7,236 bases of DNA from Treponema sp. (GTDB taxonomy: Bacteria > Spirochaetota > Spirochaetia > Treponematales > Breznakiellaceae), in NCBI GenBank assembly GCA_031283505.1, contig JAITBO010000171.1, forward strand, positions 1 through 7,236, written 5' to 3'. A program made the position numbers and the translations under genes. A model generated the notes under the pieces. It was given only the letters and a program-made list of their open reading frames with translations, was not told the DNA's origin and ran no database searches. Of this stretch, positions 1 through 6,374 are shown piece after piece (the first letter of the stretch is position 1; each line of letters begins with the position of its first letter).

Positions 1-7
1 CTTTATA

Positions 8-94
8 TACACTACATATAGTGTACAAATAAGAATCAGAATTGCAATATACGCTACATATAGCGGTATTGGATACTAGGTACGCTATATATAG
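8..94. repeat. Cluster of three CTAYATATAG palindromes
   Basis: Three related palindromes lie upstream of the chemoreceptor gene. Unit 1 (8-25) is TACACTA-CATA-TAGTGTA, a perfect 7-bp stem. Unit 2 (45-71) has core CGCTA-CATA-TAGCG, and its outer CAATA/TATTG arms also pair after a small bulge. Unit 3 (83-94) contains the CTATATATAG core with a weaker outer arm. The centres are about 42 and 31 bp apart, close to 4 and 3 helical turns, so the units could lie on one face of the DNA. They may be operator sites for a dimeric regulator, hairpins in RNA, or a small dispersed repeat. The function is unknown; only the symmetry and repetition are seen directly. Confidence 0.55.
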
Positions 95-270
95 ACAGAC
101 CCCGTGAACGGTTACGAAAGAATTAACCCGCTAGTGGGTCAGACATCTCAGCTTGAACTAGGTTTGTAAATCGTTTAGATTGAAGGGCTTGTACTTAACC
201 GGGATAATCCTTAACAAGAAGGGTTTTCGATATGTTCCGTTTTATTATGGTAGTTGTAAATTAAAGAAAT
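95..270 (+). other. Non-coding leader with possible RNA fold
   Basis: No convincing coding sequence is visible here. GACCC (98-102) can pair with GGGTC (136-140), enclosing a second stem of GGTTA (110-114) with TAACC (124-128) and a purine-rich loop. This nested pairing could be part of a structured 5' leader or a transcribed repeat. I do not recognise a known riboswitch class, and short stems like these can arise by chance. Confidence 0.25.
153..181 (+). promoter_or_regulatory. Possible sigma-70 promoter for the MCP gene
   Basis: TTGAAC (153-158) is followed by a 17-bp spacer and TAGATT (176-181). Each box matches four of the six consensus bases. It would give an untranslated leader of about 95 bases before the chemoreceptor start. 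I saw no clear sigma-28 type promoter. The match is moderate, so this is tentative. Confidence 0.3.
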
Positions 271-276
271 AGGAGG
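271..276 (+). promoter_or_regulatory. Strong ribosome binding site of the MCP gene
   Basis: AGGAGG, continuing into TGG, lies 6 bases before the ATG at 283. It is a near-perfect Shine-Dalgarno sequence, so this start codon is well supported. Confidence 0.85.
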
Positions 277-282
277 TGGATT

Positions 283-2481
283 ATGAAAATAGGAAAGAAA
301 CTTATTATTATGATTATTGCTGTTACTTTTTCGGGGATTGGCATTCTTTTGGGAACCATTGTAAATATTTCCCAAAAGCAGATTACCTCGTTGATTAACA
401 GCGAAATGGAGAATTTGGCGCATAACGAAGCCAGCCAGATTTCGCTATGGCTGGAGACGTATTTTGGCGTCGCCAGGGCCTTGGCACATTCAATGGAAGG
501 CTATGGGGAAATAGAGCCTGAGCAGCGTCGTTTCTTTTATAACCTATTGCTTAGACAACTGGCCGATAAAAACCCGGACATAGCCGCCGTTTGGGCTTGT
601 TGGAAGCCGGATGCCTTGGACGGCCTGGACACCCGGTACGCCAATACTCCGGGGACGGATGGGACCGGCAGATTCATCTCCTATTGGGCGCGGACAAAGG
701 AAGGCGTTAAGCTGTCGGCTGTAGAGGATTATGAGGTCACCGGCGCGGGGGATTTTTATCTTATTCCCCTGCGGACCGGGAACGAGACCGTTGTGGATCC
801 CTACTTTTATAACATCAATGGAACCAATACCCTGATTACGAGTCTGGCGGTTCCAATAAAAAAGAACGGCCAAACCATCGGGGTCACCGGCGTTGATATT
901 GCCCTGTCCAGGATTCAATCCGGCGTAGAAGGTATCAAGCCCTACGAAGGCAGTATCGCCATGGTTTTCAGTAACGGGGGACTTGTAGCAGGTCATTATG
1001 ATCCTTTCCGGCTTGGCAAATCCATGAGCGCAAGCGAAACGGATTTGGCCGGCAGCCATTTAGCAGAATTTACAAACGCCGTAAAATCGGGATCCCAATA
1101 TTCTTTTTCCAACGACATTAATATCAAGGGAATGAAAGGCCAATATGTGATCATCAGCGTCCCCTTCTCCATAGGGAAAACTACCACTCCCTGGGCTTTA
1201 GGGATAGGGGTTCCTCGGGAGGTTATTACCGCACCGGTACTCACAATGCTTCGTTTAAGTATCATTATAAGTGTGATAATAATCCTGGCCATAGCCGCCG
1301 CAGCCTTCCTGATTGCCCGTTCTATCAGTAATCCCCTCAAAAACATGATGAAAATCTTTACCAACGTTGGAGAAGGGGATTTGACCCGGCAGGTAAATAT
1401 TCACCGGAAAGATGAAATCGGAGATATAGCCGGCGTCTTTGACGGGACTGTGGCAAATATTAAAAATCTCGTGATCATCATTAAAAATCAGTCCGTTGTG
1501 CTCTTTGATATAGGGAACGAACTTGCCAGCAACATGACCGAAACCGCCGCGGCGATCAACGAAATCACCGCCAACATCCAAAGTATCAAAGGCCGGGTGA
1601 TTAATCAGTCCGCATCGGTAAGCGAAACCAACGCCACCATGGAACAGATAACGTTTAACATTGATAAACTCAACGACCATGTGGATCGCCAGAGCGCCAG
1701 CGTTGCCCAGTCCTCTTCGGCCATAGAAGAAATGCTTGCCAACATTCAGTCTGTTACTCAGACCCTGACCAAGAATGCCGTCAACGTTAAGGAATTGATA
1801 GAGTCTTCCGAGGTGGGGCGTACCGGTCTCCAGGAAGTGGCCACGGATATTCAGGAGATTGCCCGTGAATCCGAAGGGTTATTGGAGATCAACGCGGTAA
1901 TGGAAAATATCGCCAGCCAGACCAATCTTTTATCCATGAACGCCGCCATAGAAGCGGCTCATGCTGGGGAAGCGGGGAAGGGATTCGCGGTAGTGGCCGA
2001 TGAGATACGGAAACTGGCCGAGAATTCCGGGGAGCAGTCCAAGACTATTTCTACAGTTCTAAAGAAGATCAAAGACTCCATCGACAAGATAACCAAATCT
2101 ACCGACAGTGTTCTTAATAAATTTGAAGCCATAGACAACGGGGTAAGGACTGTCTCGGATCAGTCGGAAAATATCCGTAACGCCATGGAAGAACAGAGTG
2201 AAGGGAGCAAGCAGATACTACAGGCTATCAGTCAGTTAAACGAAGTAACCCAGTTGGTCAAAAGCGGTACGGAAGAGATGCTGGAGGGGAGCAAACAGGT
2301 TATTCAGGAGAGCAAGAATCTGGAACTGGCGACTCAGGAGATAACCAACGGGATGAATGAGATGGCCACCGGGGTGGATCAGATCAATGTAGCGGTTGAC
2401 CGGGTGAACACCATCAGCGGGGACAACAAGGAAAATATTGATGTACTGGTAAGGAGCGTCTCAAAATTCAAAGTGGAGTAA
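283..2481 (+). CDS. Methyl-accepting chemotaxis protein with Cache sensor
   Basis: This is a transmembrane chemoreceptor of 732 residues that senses an extracytoplasmic ligand and controls CheA/CheW signalling to the flagella. A first membrane helix (about 7-28) follows a short basic start. Residues of about 35-315 form a double-Cache type sensor, with the characteristic stretches RFISYW (130-135), [13 protein letters not shown] (154-166), DPYFYNING (172-180) and a [14 protein letters not shown] run (191-208). A second membrane helix spans about 325-345, and a HAMP domain about 346-400 ([19 protein letters not shown]). The long coiled-coil signalling domain has the conserved hairpin tip at about 535-582 ([22 protein letters not shown], continuing to [14 protein letters not shown]). 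It ends in SKFKVE and has no CheR-tethering pentapeptide. The ligand cannot be told from sequence. The reading frame is intact and full length, and the next intact gene is over 800 bp away, so it is probably transcribed alone. Confidence 0.95.
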   Translation: MKIGKKLIIMIIAVTFSGIGILLGTIVNISQKQITSLINSEMENLAHNEASQISLWLETYFGVARALAHSMEGYGEIEPEQRRFFYNLLLRQLADKNPDIAAVWACWKPDALDGLDTRYANTPGTDGTGRFISYWARTKEGVKLSAVEDYEVTGAGDFYLIPLRTGNETVVDPYFYNINGTNTLITSLAVPIKKNGQTIGVTGVDIALSRIQSGVEGIKPYEGSIAMVFSNGGLVAGHYDPFRLGKSMSASETDLAGSHLAEFTNAVKSGSQYSFSNDINIKGMKGQYVIISVPFSIGKTTTPWALGIGVPREVITAPVLTMLRLSIIISVIIILAIAAAAFLIARSISNPLKNMMKIFTNVGEGDLTRQVNIHRKDEIGDIAGVFDGTVANIKNLVIIIKNQSVVLFDIGNELASNMTETAAAINEITANIQSIKGRVINQSASVSETNATMEQITFNIDKLNDHVDRQSASVAQSSSAIEEMLANIQSVTQTLTKNAVNVKELIESSEVGRTGLQEVATDIQEIARESEGLLEINAVMENIASQTNLLSMNAAIEAAHAGEAGKGFAVVADEIRKLAENSGEQSKTISTVLKKIKDSIDKITKSTDSVLNKFEAIDNGVRTVSDQSENIRNAMEEQSEGSKQILQAISQLNEVTQLVKSGTEEMLEGSKQVIQESKNLELATQEITNGMNEMATGVDQINVAVDRVNTISGDNKENIDVLVRSVSKFKVE

Positions 2482-2490
2482 CAGAACCGG

Positions 2491-2520
2491 CGGAGCCTTT
2501 AGGGGCCCTTCCGACTTTTT
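2491..2520 (+). terminator. Probable intrinsic terminator of the MCP gene
   Basis: Ten bases after the chemoreceptor stop, CGGA (2491-2494) pairs with TCCG (2510-2513). An inner GCC (2495-2497) pairs with GGC (2504-2506), with a 3-base bulge on the 3' side. A run of T follows at 2516-2520. The GC-rich imperfect stem, short T tract and position fit a rho-independent terminator. Confidence 0.4.
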
Positions 2521-2542
2521 CCCCCGGATCTCTCCGTGTAAA

Positions 2543-2877
2543 GCGTTCACCGGGTTTGAAAGTTCCATGGATATTGAAACCCGGAAAGCGGCACTGATTG
2601 GCGAAATAGATCCTACGGGCGCGGATGACTTCGCCATTGTTTATCCGGATGGAAATGCCCCGCACCTAAGAGCGGACAGGCCCCCAATCTTTCCACAGGA
2701 GAATATGTGCAAAAAGGACTTCGGGGGGAACACTCGGTTTCAGACATTATCGTAGACGGCGCCGTTGTTACGCCCTATCCGATCATCAACTATGTGGTTC
2801 CCATTACGGTTAATGGGATGGTTACAGGCGGCCTTCTTGCCCGAGATAACGCTACCCTTTTCAGCGGCGAGGCATGA
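2543..2877 (+). pseudogene. Frameshifted relic of an MCP Cache sensor domain
   Basis: This is a decayed fragment of a second chemoreceptor. In the first frame, from about 2543, the reading is MDIETRKAALIGEIDPTG (ATG at 2567) and then DDFAIVYPDGNA. The homology then moves to another frame from about 2668, which reads KSGQAP, NLSTGEYVQKGLRGEHSVSD (2686 on) and INYVVPITVNGMVTGGLLAR, and stops at TGA 2875-2877. Joined across a shift near 2656-2676, the two pieces match the usual Cache pattern: a strand with YPDG, then an NL..REY..KAL.G...VSD segment, then a VPI.VNG..VG.L strand. The upstream membrane helix, second Cache part, HAMP and signalling domains are all absent. There is no good ribosome binding site. 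It resembles a Treponema-type sensor but not the sensor of the intact neighbour, so it is not a simple tandem duplicate. The family assignment rests on pattern recall. Confidence 0.65.
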
Positions 2878-2953
2878 CGGACAAGAATAAAGGCATAAGG
2901 TTTGCTATTCCGCCTCTATACCCTTGCGCGAATGCTCTTTCGGTAATTGCAGA

Positions 2954-2975
2954 CCGGTAAATGTAAAATTACCGG
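2954..2975. repeat. Perfect 7-bp hairpin
   Basis: CCGGTAA (2954-2960) and TTACCGG (2969-2975) are perfect inverted repeats around an 8-base AT-rich loop. An extra CGGTAAT at 2941-2947 could pair with the same right arm. No T tract follows on either strand, so it is not a typical terminator. It lies just left of the copy A target duplication. Confidence 0.35.
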
Positions 2976-2982
2976 ACAGGTC

Positions 2983-3213
2983 CAGCAATTATCAGTTTAA
3001 ACAAAGGGCGGGGAAAATGAACCACAACGAACCTTCGGTTCAACCTCACGAACCAAACAAACAGGAAGAGCATAACCAGGCTGGGATGTGAATAAAGCTC
3101 TCTTTTTCCTTATTTCTCTACAAACAGCAAAGACAAATCGGGTATCATTCCAAAATTTCAACGCAAAAGTTCGTATCTGTTTGAGTGGTTCGTGGTTAAA
3201 CTGAGAACTGCTG
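2983..3213. mobile_element. Miniature inverted-repeat element, copy A (231 bp)
   Basis: This is a short non-coding element whose second copy is at 6025-6355. The left end CAGCAATTATCAGTTTAAAC matches the reverse complement of the right end at 17 of 20 positions. Imperfect flanking duplications, GGACAGGTC (2974-2982) and GGGGCAGGTC (3214-3223), suggest a target duplication of about 9 bp. Inside are a GAACC-TTC-GGTTC hairpin and a second inverted pair, CACGAACCA against TGGTTCGTG near the right end. It carries no transposase and would need one supplied in trans. Leaving out the insertion in copy B, I count about 19 mismatches and one single-base indel between copies, roughly 91% identity. The parent transposon family is not identified. 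Confidence 0.75.
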
Positions 3214-3232
3214 GGGGCAGGTCATAGTTACA

Positions 3233-3261
3233 TTGCCAAAAATCGAAAAATACGGTAAAAT
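3233..3261 (+). promoter_or_regulatory. Likely sigma-70 promoter of the lipoprotein operon
   Basis: TTGCCA (3233-3238), a 17-bp spacer and TAAAAT (3256-3261) form a good promoter about 50 bases upstream of the first lipoprotein gene. A perfect TATAAT box lies at 3267-3272 but has only a weak -35 partner (TCGAAA, 18-bp spacer), so it may be an alternative. The promoter starts only 10 bases right of the copy A target duplication, outside the element. Confidence 0.5.
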
Positions 3262-3300
3262 TTATCTATAATCGTAGTGTGAACAACGAAAAAATATACA

Positions 3301-3304
3301 GGAG
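3301..3304 (+). promoter_or_regulatory. Ribosome binding site that decides the lpoB-like start
   Basis: GGAG lies 9 bases before the ATG at 3314 but only 3 bases before the ATG at 3308. The spacing favours the second ATG, which removes two residues (Met-Cys) from the longest reading frame. Confidence 0.6.
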
Positions 3305-3313
3305 TGTATGTGT

Positions 3314-3925
3314 ATGAATAGGTTTATTAAAACTGTCTTACTGGTTTTGGTGATTTGCGCCGGGTTTGCCGCCTGTTCCTCGGTTCCTAAAGTTACCCGG
3401 GTCGATGCGGATACCCAAACTGATCTAAGCGGTTATTGGAATGATACGGATGTCCGGATTGTCTGCGATTCCCTCATCAATGCGTGCATGGATTCCCCCC
3501 GGGTTATCCAGGATATAGCCAAAAAGGGGCGGCTGCCGGTGATTCTGGTCGGCGCGTTCAGGAACGAGAGCGACGAGCATATCGACACATCCATCATCTC
3601 TAAAACTATGGAAATCGCCATATTCAACAGCGGAAAGGCGGATTTCGTGGCCGGCGGGGATACCCGGGCAGAATTACGGGCGGAACGGCAGGATCAGGAG
3701 AGCAACGCCAGCGAAGAAACCGCCGCTGCATTGAGAAATGAGACCGGGGCGGATTTCCTCCTTACCGGGACGGTTAAGACCATCGTGGACCGTGCGGGAA
3801 AGACGGCTACCAGGACCTATTTTGTGTCCGCCGAACTGTCCAATATTGAAACCAATGCCCGTCTCTGGATGGATCAGAACAGCGAAATAAAGAAGATCAT
3901 CAAGAGGCCGGGCGCACGGTTGTAG
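3314..3925 (+). CDS. LpoB-like outer-membrane lipoprotein
   Basis: This is a predicted lipoprotein of 203 residues (205 from the less likely ATG at 3308). It has a basic N-terminus, a hydrophobic helix and a lipobox ending GFAAC, placing the lipidated cysteine at residue 21. The mature part begins TDLSGYWNDTDVRIV and includes LPVILVGAFRNESDEHID (about 74-91), GADFLLTGTV (about 145-154) and a final YFVSAELSNIETNARLWMDQ strand-helix. These are the hallmarks of the LpoB family, whose E. coli member activates the peptidoglycan synthase PBP1B. The order of segments and the length fit the family. It is the first gene of a likely two-gene operon and ends 17 bases before the next start. Whether it activates a penicillin-binding protein here is inferred from the family only; no such enzyme is in the window. 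Confidence 0.75.
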   Translation: MNRFIKTVLLVLVICAGFAACSSVPKVTRVDADTQTDLSGYWNDTDVRIVCDSLINACMDSPRVIQDIAKKGRLPVILVGAFRNESDEHIDTSIISKTMEIAIFNSGKADFVAGGDTRAELRAERQDQESNASEETAAALRNETGADFLLTGTVKTIVDRAGKTATRTYFVSAELSNIETNARLWMDQNSEIKKIIKRPGARL

Positions 3926-3942
3926 TTTAAGGGCCGAACGGT

Positions 3943-5262
3943 ATGTTCAGGTACGCAGGGAGCGGATCACTGTGTTTGGTTTTTATACTCGTACTTAGCT
4001 GCACTACTACCGATGCTTACAAGCGGATAGATAATGAAGTCTATATTGGAAAATACGACGACGGCGTTTCCCTGATCGATAAAAATCAAAAGGATATGTA
4101 CCGGCAGCGGGATGCCTTGCTCTTTTATCTGGATAAAGGGCTTTTGACCCACTATGCCAAACGGTTTGACGAATCCATTCCCTTGTTACAGGAAGGGGAA
4201 CGGGCGATTGAGGCGGCCTATACCAAAAGCGTTACCCAGGAGATCGGGACTTATATTCTAAACGACAATACCAGGGAATACGGAGGCGAAGACTATGAGG
4301 ATGTCTATATCAATATCTTCAACGCCCTCAACTACTATCATCAGGATAACCTTGAAGACGCTCTGGTCGAAATCAGACGGATGAATAACAAGCTTCAGTT
4401 CCTGGCCGTCAAATACGGAAGCCTGATGACCAATATGCAAAAAATGGCTCTGGAACAGTCTGCGGAAATTCCGGCCAACGAGTATCTTGCATCCGCCAGG
4501 TTCAACGATTCCGCCCTGGCCCGGTATTTGGGGCTTCTCTTTTACCGGGGGATAGGGCAATACGATGACGCTCGTATAGACCGGGATCATCTTAAAGTCG
4601 CCTTTGCCAATGCCCCGGCGGTATATTTTTACCCGGTCCCGGCATCGGTGGACGAAGAACTGAATATTCCCCGGGGTAAGGCCCGGCTGAATATGCTTGC
4701 CTTCAGCGGAATGGCCCCCATAAAAGAAGAAGAAGTCGTCCGTATCCCCTTGCCTAATGGTCGATGGATAAAAATAGCCCTGCCTGTCCTGAAGGACCGT
4801 CCTTCCCAGATCAGCCGCATAGAAGCGGTGATAGATAACGGGAAAGCGCGGTTTGATTTGGAACTCCTGGAGGATATGGGAGCGGTTGCCCATGAGACCT
4901 TTAAGGAAAAAAAAGGGCTCATCTATACAAAATCCATACTCCGGGCTACCGTAAAGGGAGTTTCTTCCGTGGTCCTGGACGAAGCTTCGGACAGGGCGGA
5001 AGGAGGGACGGGTTTACTCCTGGCTATTCTTAGTTTGGGCGCTCAGGCTATGGCGGAAGCTACCGAAAGAGCGGATCTGCGTATATCGCGGTACTTTCCC
5101 GGCAAGGCCCATGTGGGCGGGATCACCCTCGATCCAGGCCTTTATTCGGTAACGGTAAATTACTATGCCACTAACGACAGGCTTGTCGCCGCATATACCT
5201 ATGATGCGGTAGAAATACGGGCAAATACGTTGAATTTGATCGAGGCCGTCTGTTTACAATGA
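3943..5262 (+). CDS. COG3014-like lipoprotein with helical-repeat N-terminal region
   Basis: This is a predicted lipoprotein of 439 residues. A signal peptide with core LCLVFILVLSC puts the lipidated cysteine at residue 20, followed by TTT. Residues of about 25-210 look like TPR-type helical repeats (LDKGLLTHYAKRFDESIPLLQEGE, residues 64-87; DYEDVYINIFNALNYY, 117-132; LEDALVEIRRMNNKL, 137-151). Residues of about 245-439 look beta-rich, with LRATVKGV (333-340), a small-residue helix GTGLLLAILSLGAQAMAEATE (355-375), then GGITLDPGLYSVTVNYY (392-408). I recognise this architecture as the uncharacterised COG3014 family, often encoded beside LpoB-like lipoproteins. AAGGG lies 9 bases before the ATG, and the short gap to the upstream gene indicates co-transcription. 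A joint envelope or cell-wall role is likely, but its biochemical function is not known to me. Confidence 0.75.
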   Translation: MFRYAGSGSLCLVFILVLSCTTTDAYKRIDNEVYIGKYDDGVSLIDKNQKDMYRQRDALLFYLDKGLLTHYAKRFDESIPLLQEGERAIEAAYTKSVTQEIGTYILNDNTREYGGEDYEDVYINIFNALNYYHQDNLEDALVEIRRMNNKLQFLAVKYGSLMTNMQKMALEQSAEIPANEYLASARFNDSALARYLGLLFYRGIGQYDDARIDRDHLKVAFANAPAVYFYPVPASVDEELNIPRGKARLNMLAFSGMAPIKEEEVVRIPLPNGRWIKIALPVLKDRPSQISRIEAVIDNGKARFDLELLEDMGAVAHETFKEKKGLIYTKSILRATVKGVSSVVLDEASDRAEGGTGLLLAILSLGAQAMAEATERADLRISRYFPGKAHVGGITLDPGLYSVTVNYYATNDRLVAAYTYDAVEIRANTLNLIEAVCLQ

Positions 5263-5354
5263 TCCCTAAAAAAACCCGCCAAGAGATACCGGCTAACGTC
5301 ATCTGTTTCCATATAATGAAGCTCTCGTTGTTATCGTATGGACCTGGAGGGCGG

Positions 5355-5978
5355 TTATACCCTGCGGCAGTACTTCTTTAAATCTTCCCGGCTGTCAATA
5401 TCCGTTAAAGGAAGGCCGGAAGGAAGTTCCACCGAAAGGATACGATCAGGATACCGTGTTTTGATATGCTTAGGCGTTTCGCTTTTTCCCAGGGTAAGGA
5501 GTTCATTGCGGAAAAAGCTGGAAAAGACACAAGGATTGCCCGGTTCCCCATGAAAGCAACCTTCGGCGATAAAACCCGGACGCCGGGCGTCCAGTATGCG
5601 ATGAACCGTTGCGGTATCCAGGAAGGGCTGATCGCAGGGAAAGAAGGCATAGTAGACATCCCCGGTTGATGAAAGGCGGAGATCCGCAGCCTCTACCCCC
5701 AGACGCACACTTTCCCGCCGGCCTTTTTCGGGCGCGGTGTTACGGATAACCTCAAGATGCAGGCCATCCGCAACGGCGGCGGCTTCATAGGCCAGGGCCG
5801 CGACACGATCATCGGCATAAACAAAAAAAATCTCCCTCCAGACCTCCATATTCAAGACCAAATCCAGGGTATACCGCGCCAGAGGTTTACCACGGAAGGG
5901 AACGAGCAGTTTGTTTTCGCTGCCGAAACGCCGGGAATATCCCGAGGCCATGAGAATGGCAAAGAGAGAATCTCCCAT
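5355..5978 (-). CDS. MobA/MocA-like nucleotidyltransferase
   Basis: This is a 207-residue cytoplasmic enzyme of the NTP transferase superfamily, closest in pattern to MocA-type molybdenum-cofactor cytidylyltransferases, which transfer CMP or GMP to molybdopterin. The N-terminal nucleotide-binding loop ILMASGYSRRFGSENKLL (8-25) has the family G.S.R.G...K pattern with Lys23. The first Gly position of the common LAAG form reads AS-G here. KGRRESVRLGVE (85-96) and CDQPFLD (115-121, metal-binding Asp116) follow, then GEPGNPCVF (144-152) and a final TDIDSREDL (192-200). It converges with the COG3014-like gene, 92 bp away. No molybdenum or xanthine dehydrogenase genes are visible, so the substrate is uncertain; another nucleotidyltransferase role is possible. 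Its ATG is the only conventional start before an in-frame stop at 6006-6008, and no Shine-Dalgarno sequence precedes it. Confidence 0.8.
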   Translation of the reverse strand: MGDSLFAILMASGYSRRFGSENKLLVPFRGKPLARYTLDLVLNMEVWREIFFVYADDRVAALAYEAAAVADGLHLEVIRNTAPEKGRRESVRLGVEAADLRLSSTGDVYYAFFPCDQPFLDTATVHRILDARRPGFIAEGCFHGEPGNPCVFSSFFRNELLTLGKSETPKHIKTRYPDRILSVELPSGLPLTDIDSREDLKKYCRRV

Positions 5979-6024
5979 ATATAGATTAGTACAGCAATTA
6001 AATAGTTAGCGCTATATATGCTTC

Positions 6025-6355
6025 CAGCAATTCTCAGTTTAAACAAAGGGCGGGGAAAATAAACCACAACGAACCTTCGGTTCAACCTCACGAACCAAAC
6101 GAAAGGGAAGAGCATACCATGCTGCGATGTGAATAAAGCCCTCTTTTCCCTTAGGAACTGTGCATAAAAAAATGCACAGCATTTTATTTTAATTGCTTAT
6201 ACAATAAAGAAATAACATGACCAAACAGTCATGTTATTTCCGCGCAGTTCCTTATTTCTCTATAAGCAGCAAAGATAAACCGGGTATCATTCCGAAATTT
6301 CAACGCAAAAGTTCGTGTCTGTTCGAGTGGTCCGTGGCTAAACTGAGAACCGCTG
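6025..6355. mobile_element. Miniature inverted-repeat element, copy B, interrupted
   Basis: This is the second copy of the element at 2983-3213, in the same orientation, with its body split by a 98-bp insertion plus a 3-bp duplication (about 230 bp without them). Left end CAGCAATTCTCAGTTTAAAC and right end (reverse complement CAGCGGTTCTCAGTTTAGCC) match at 16 of 20 positions. ATATGCTTC (6016-6024) and ATATGCTCC (6356-6364) flank it directly, a 9-bp target duplication with one mismatch. It sits 10 bases beyond the target duplication from the GNAT stop codon and about 46 bases upstream of the nucleotidyltransferase start. It therefore separates two minus-strand genes and could affect transcription between them. 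It contains no transposase. Confidence 0.8.
6154..6251. mobile_element. 98-bp palindromic miniature element nested in copy B
   Basis: Copy A lacks this segment, so it serves as an empty site and fixes the boundaries. The target TTA is present on both sides (6151-6153 and 6252-6254). The ends are GGAACTGTGC on the left and GCGCAGTTCC on the right, an inverted repeat matching at 9 of 10 positions. Inside, CTGTGCAT (6158-6165) pairs with ATGCACAG (6172-6179) around a 6-base A loop. GAAATAACATGAC (6209-6221) pairs perfectly with GTCATGTTATTTC (6228-6240), also around a 6-base loop. It is AT-rich and non-coding. The 3-bp TTA duplication would fit transposases making TNA duplications, as in some IS5-family groups, but the parent is not shown. 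Read on the minus strand, the 13-bp hairpin is followed by TTTATT and might act as a weak terminator after the GNAT gene. Confidence 0.75.
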
Positions 6356-6374
6356 ATATGCTCCAGGGTCCGGA

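Noticed and set aside
8..94. CRISPR-like repeat array
   Set aside because: The units differ in sequence, the spacing is uneven (42 and 31 bp), and there are only three; no cas gene is present.
544..1059. Long antisense reading frame within the chemoreceptor gene, and similar antisense frames at 996-1364, 1255-1680 and 4258-4893
   Set aside because: They lie opposite clearly conserved coding sequence, have low-complexity or unrecognisable products and lack ribosome binding sites.
2874..2960. 28-codon frame starting MTDKNKGIRFAI after the sensor relic
   Set aside because: It could be a further decayed piece of the Cache domain, but the similarity is too slight to claim.
3017..3091. 24-codon reading frame MNHNEPSVQPHEPN... 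inside copy A
   Set aside because: In copy B the ATG is ATA and a single-base deletion shifts the frame, so no coding constraint is visible; it is part of the miniature element.
5268..5300. Minus-strand GGCGGG followed by seven T residues as a terminator for the nucleotidyltransferase gene
   Set aside because: Only 3-bp stems or a very long loop could be drawn in front of the T run, so the hairpin is not convincing.
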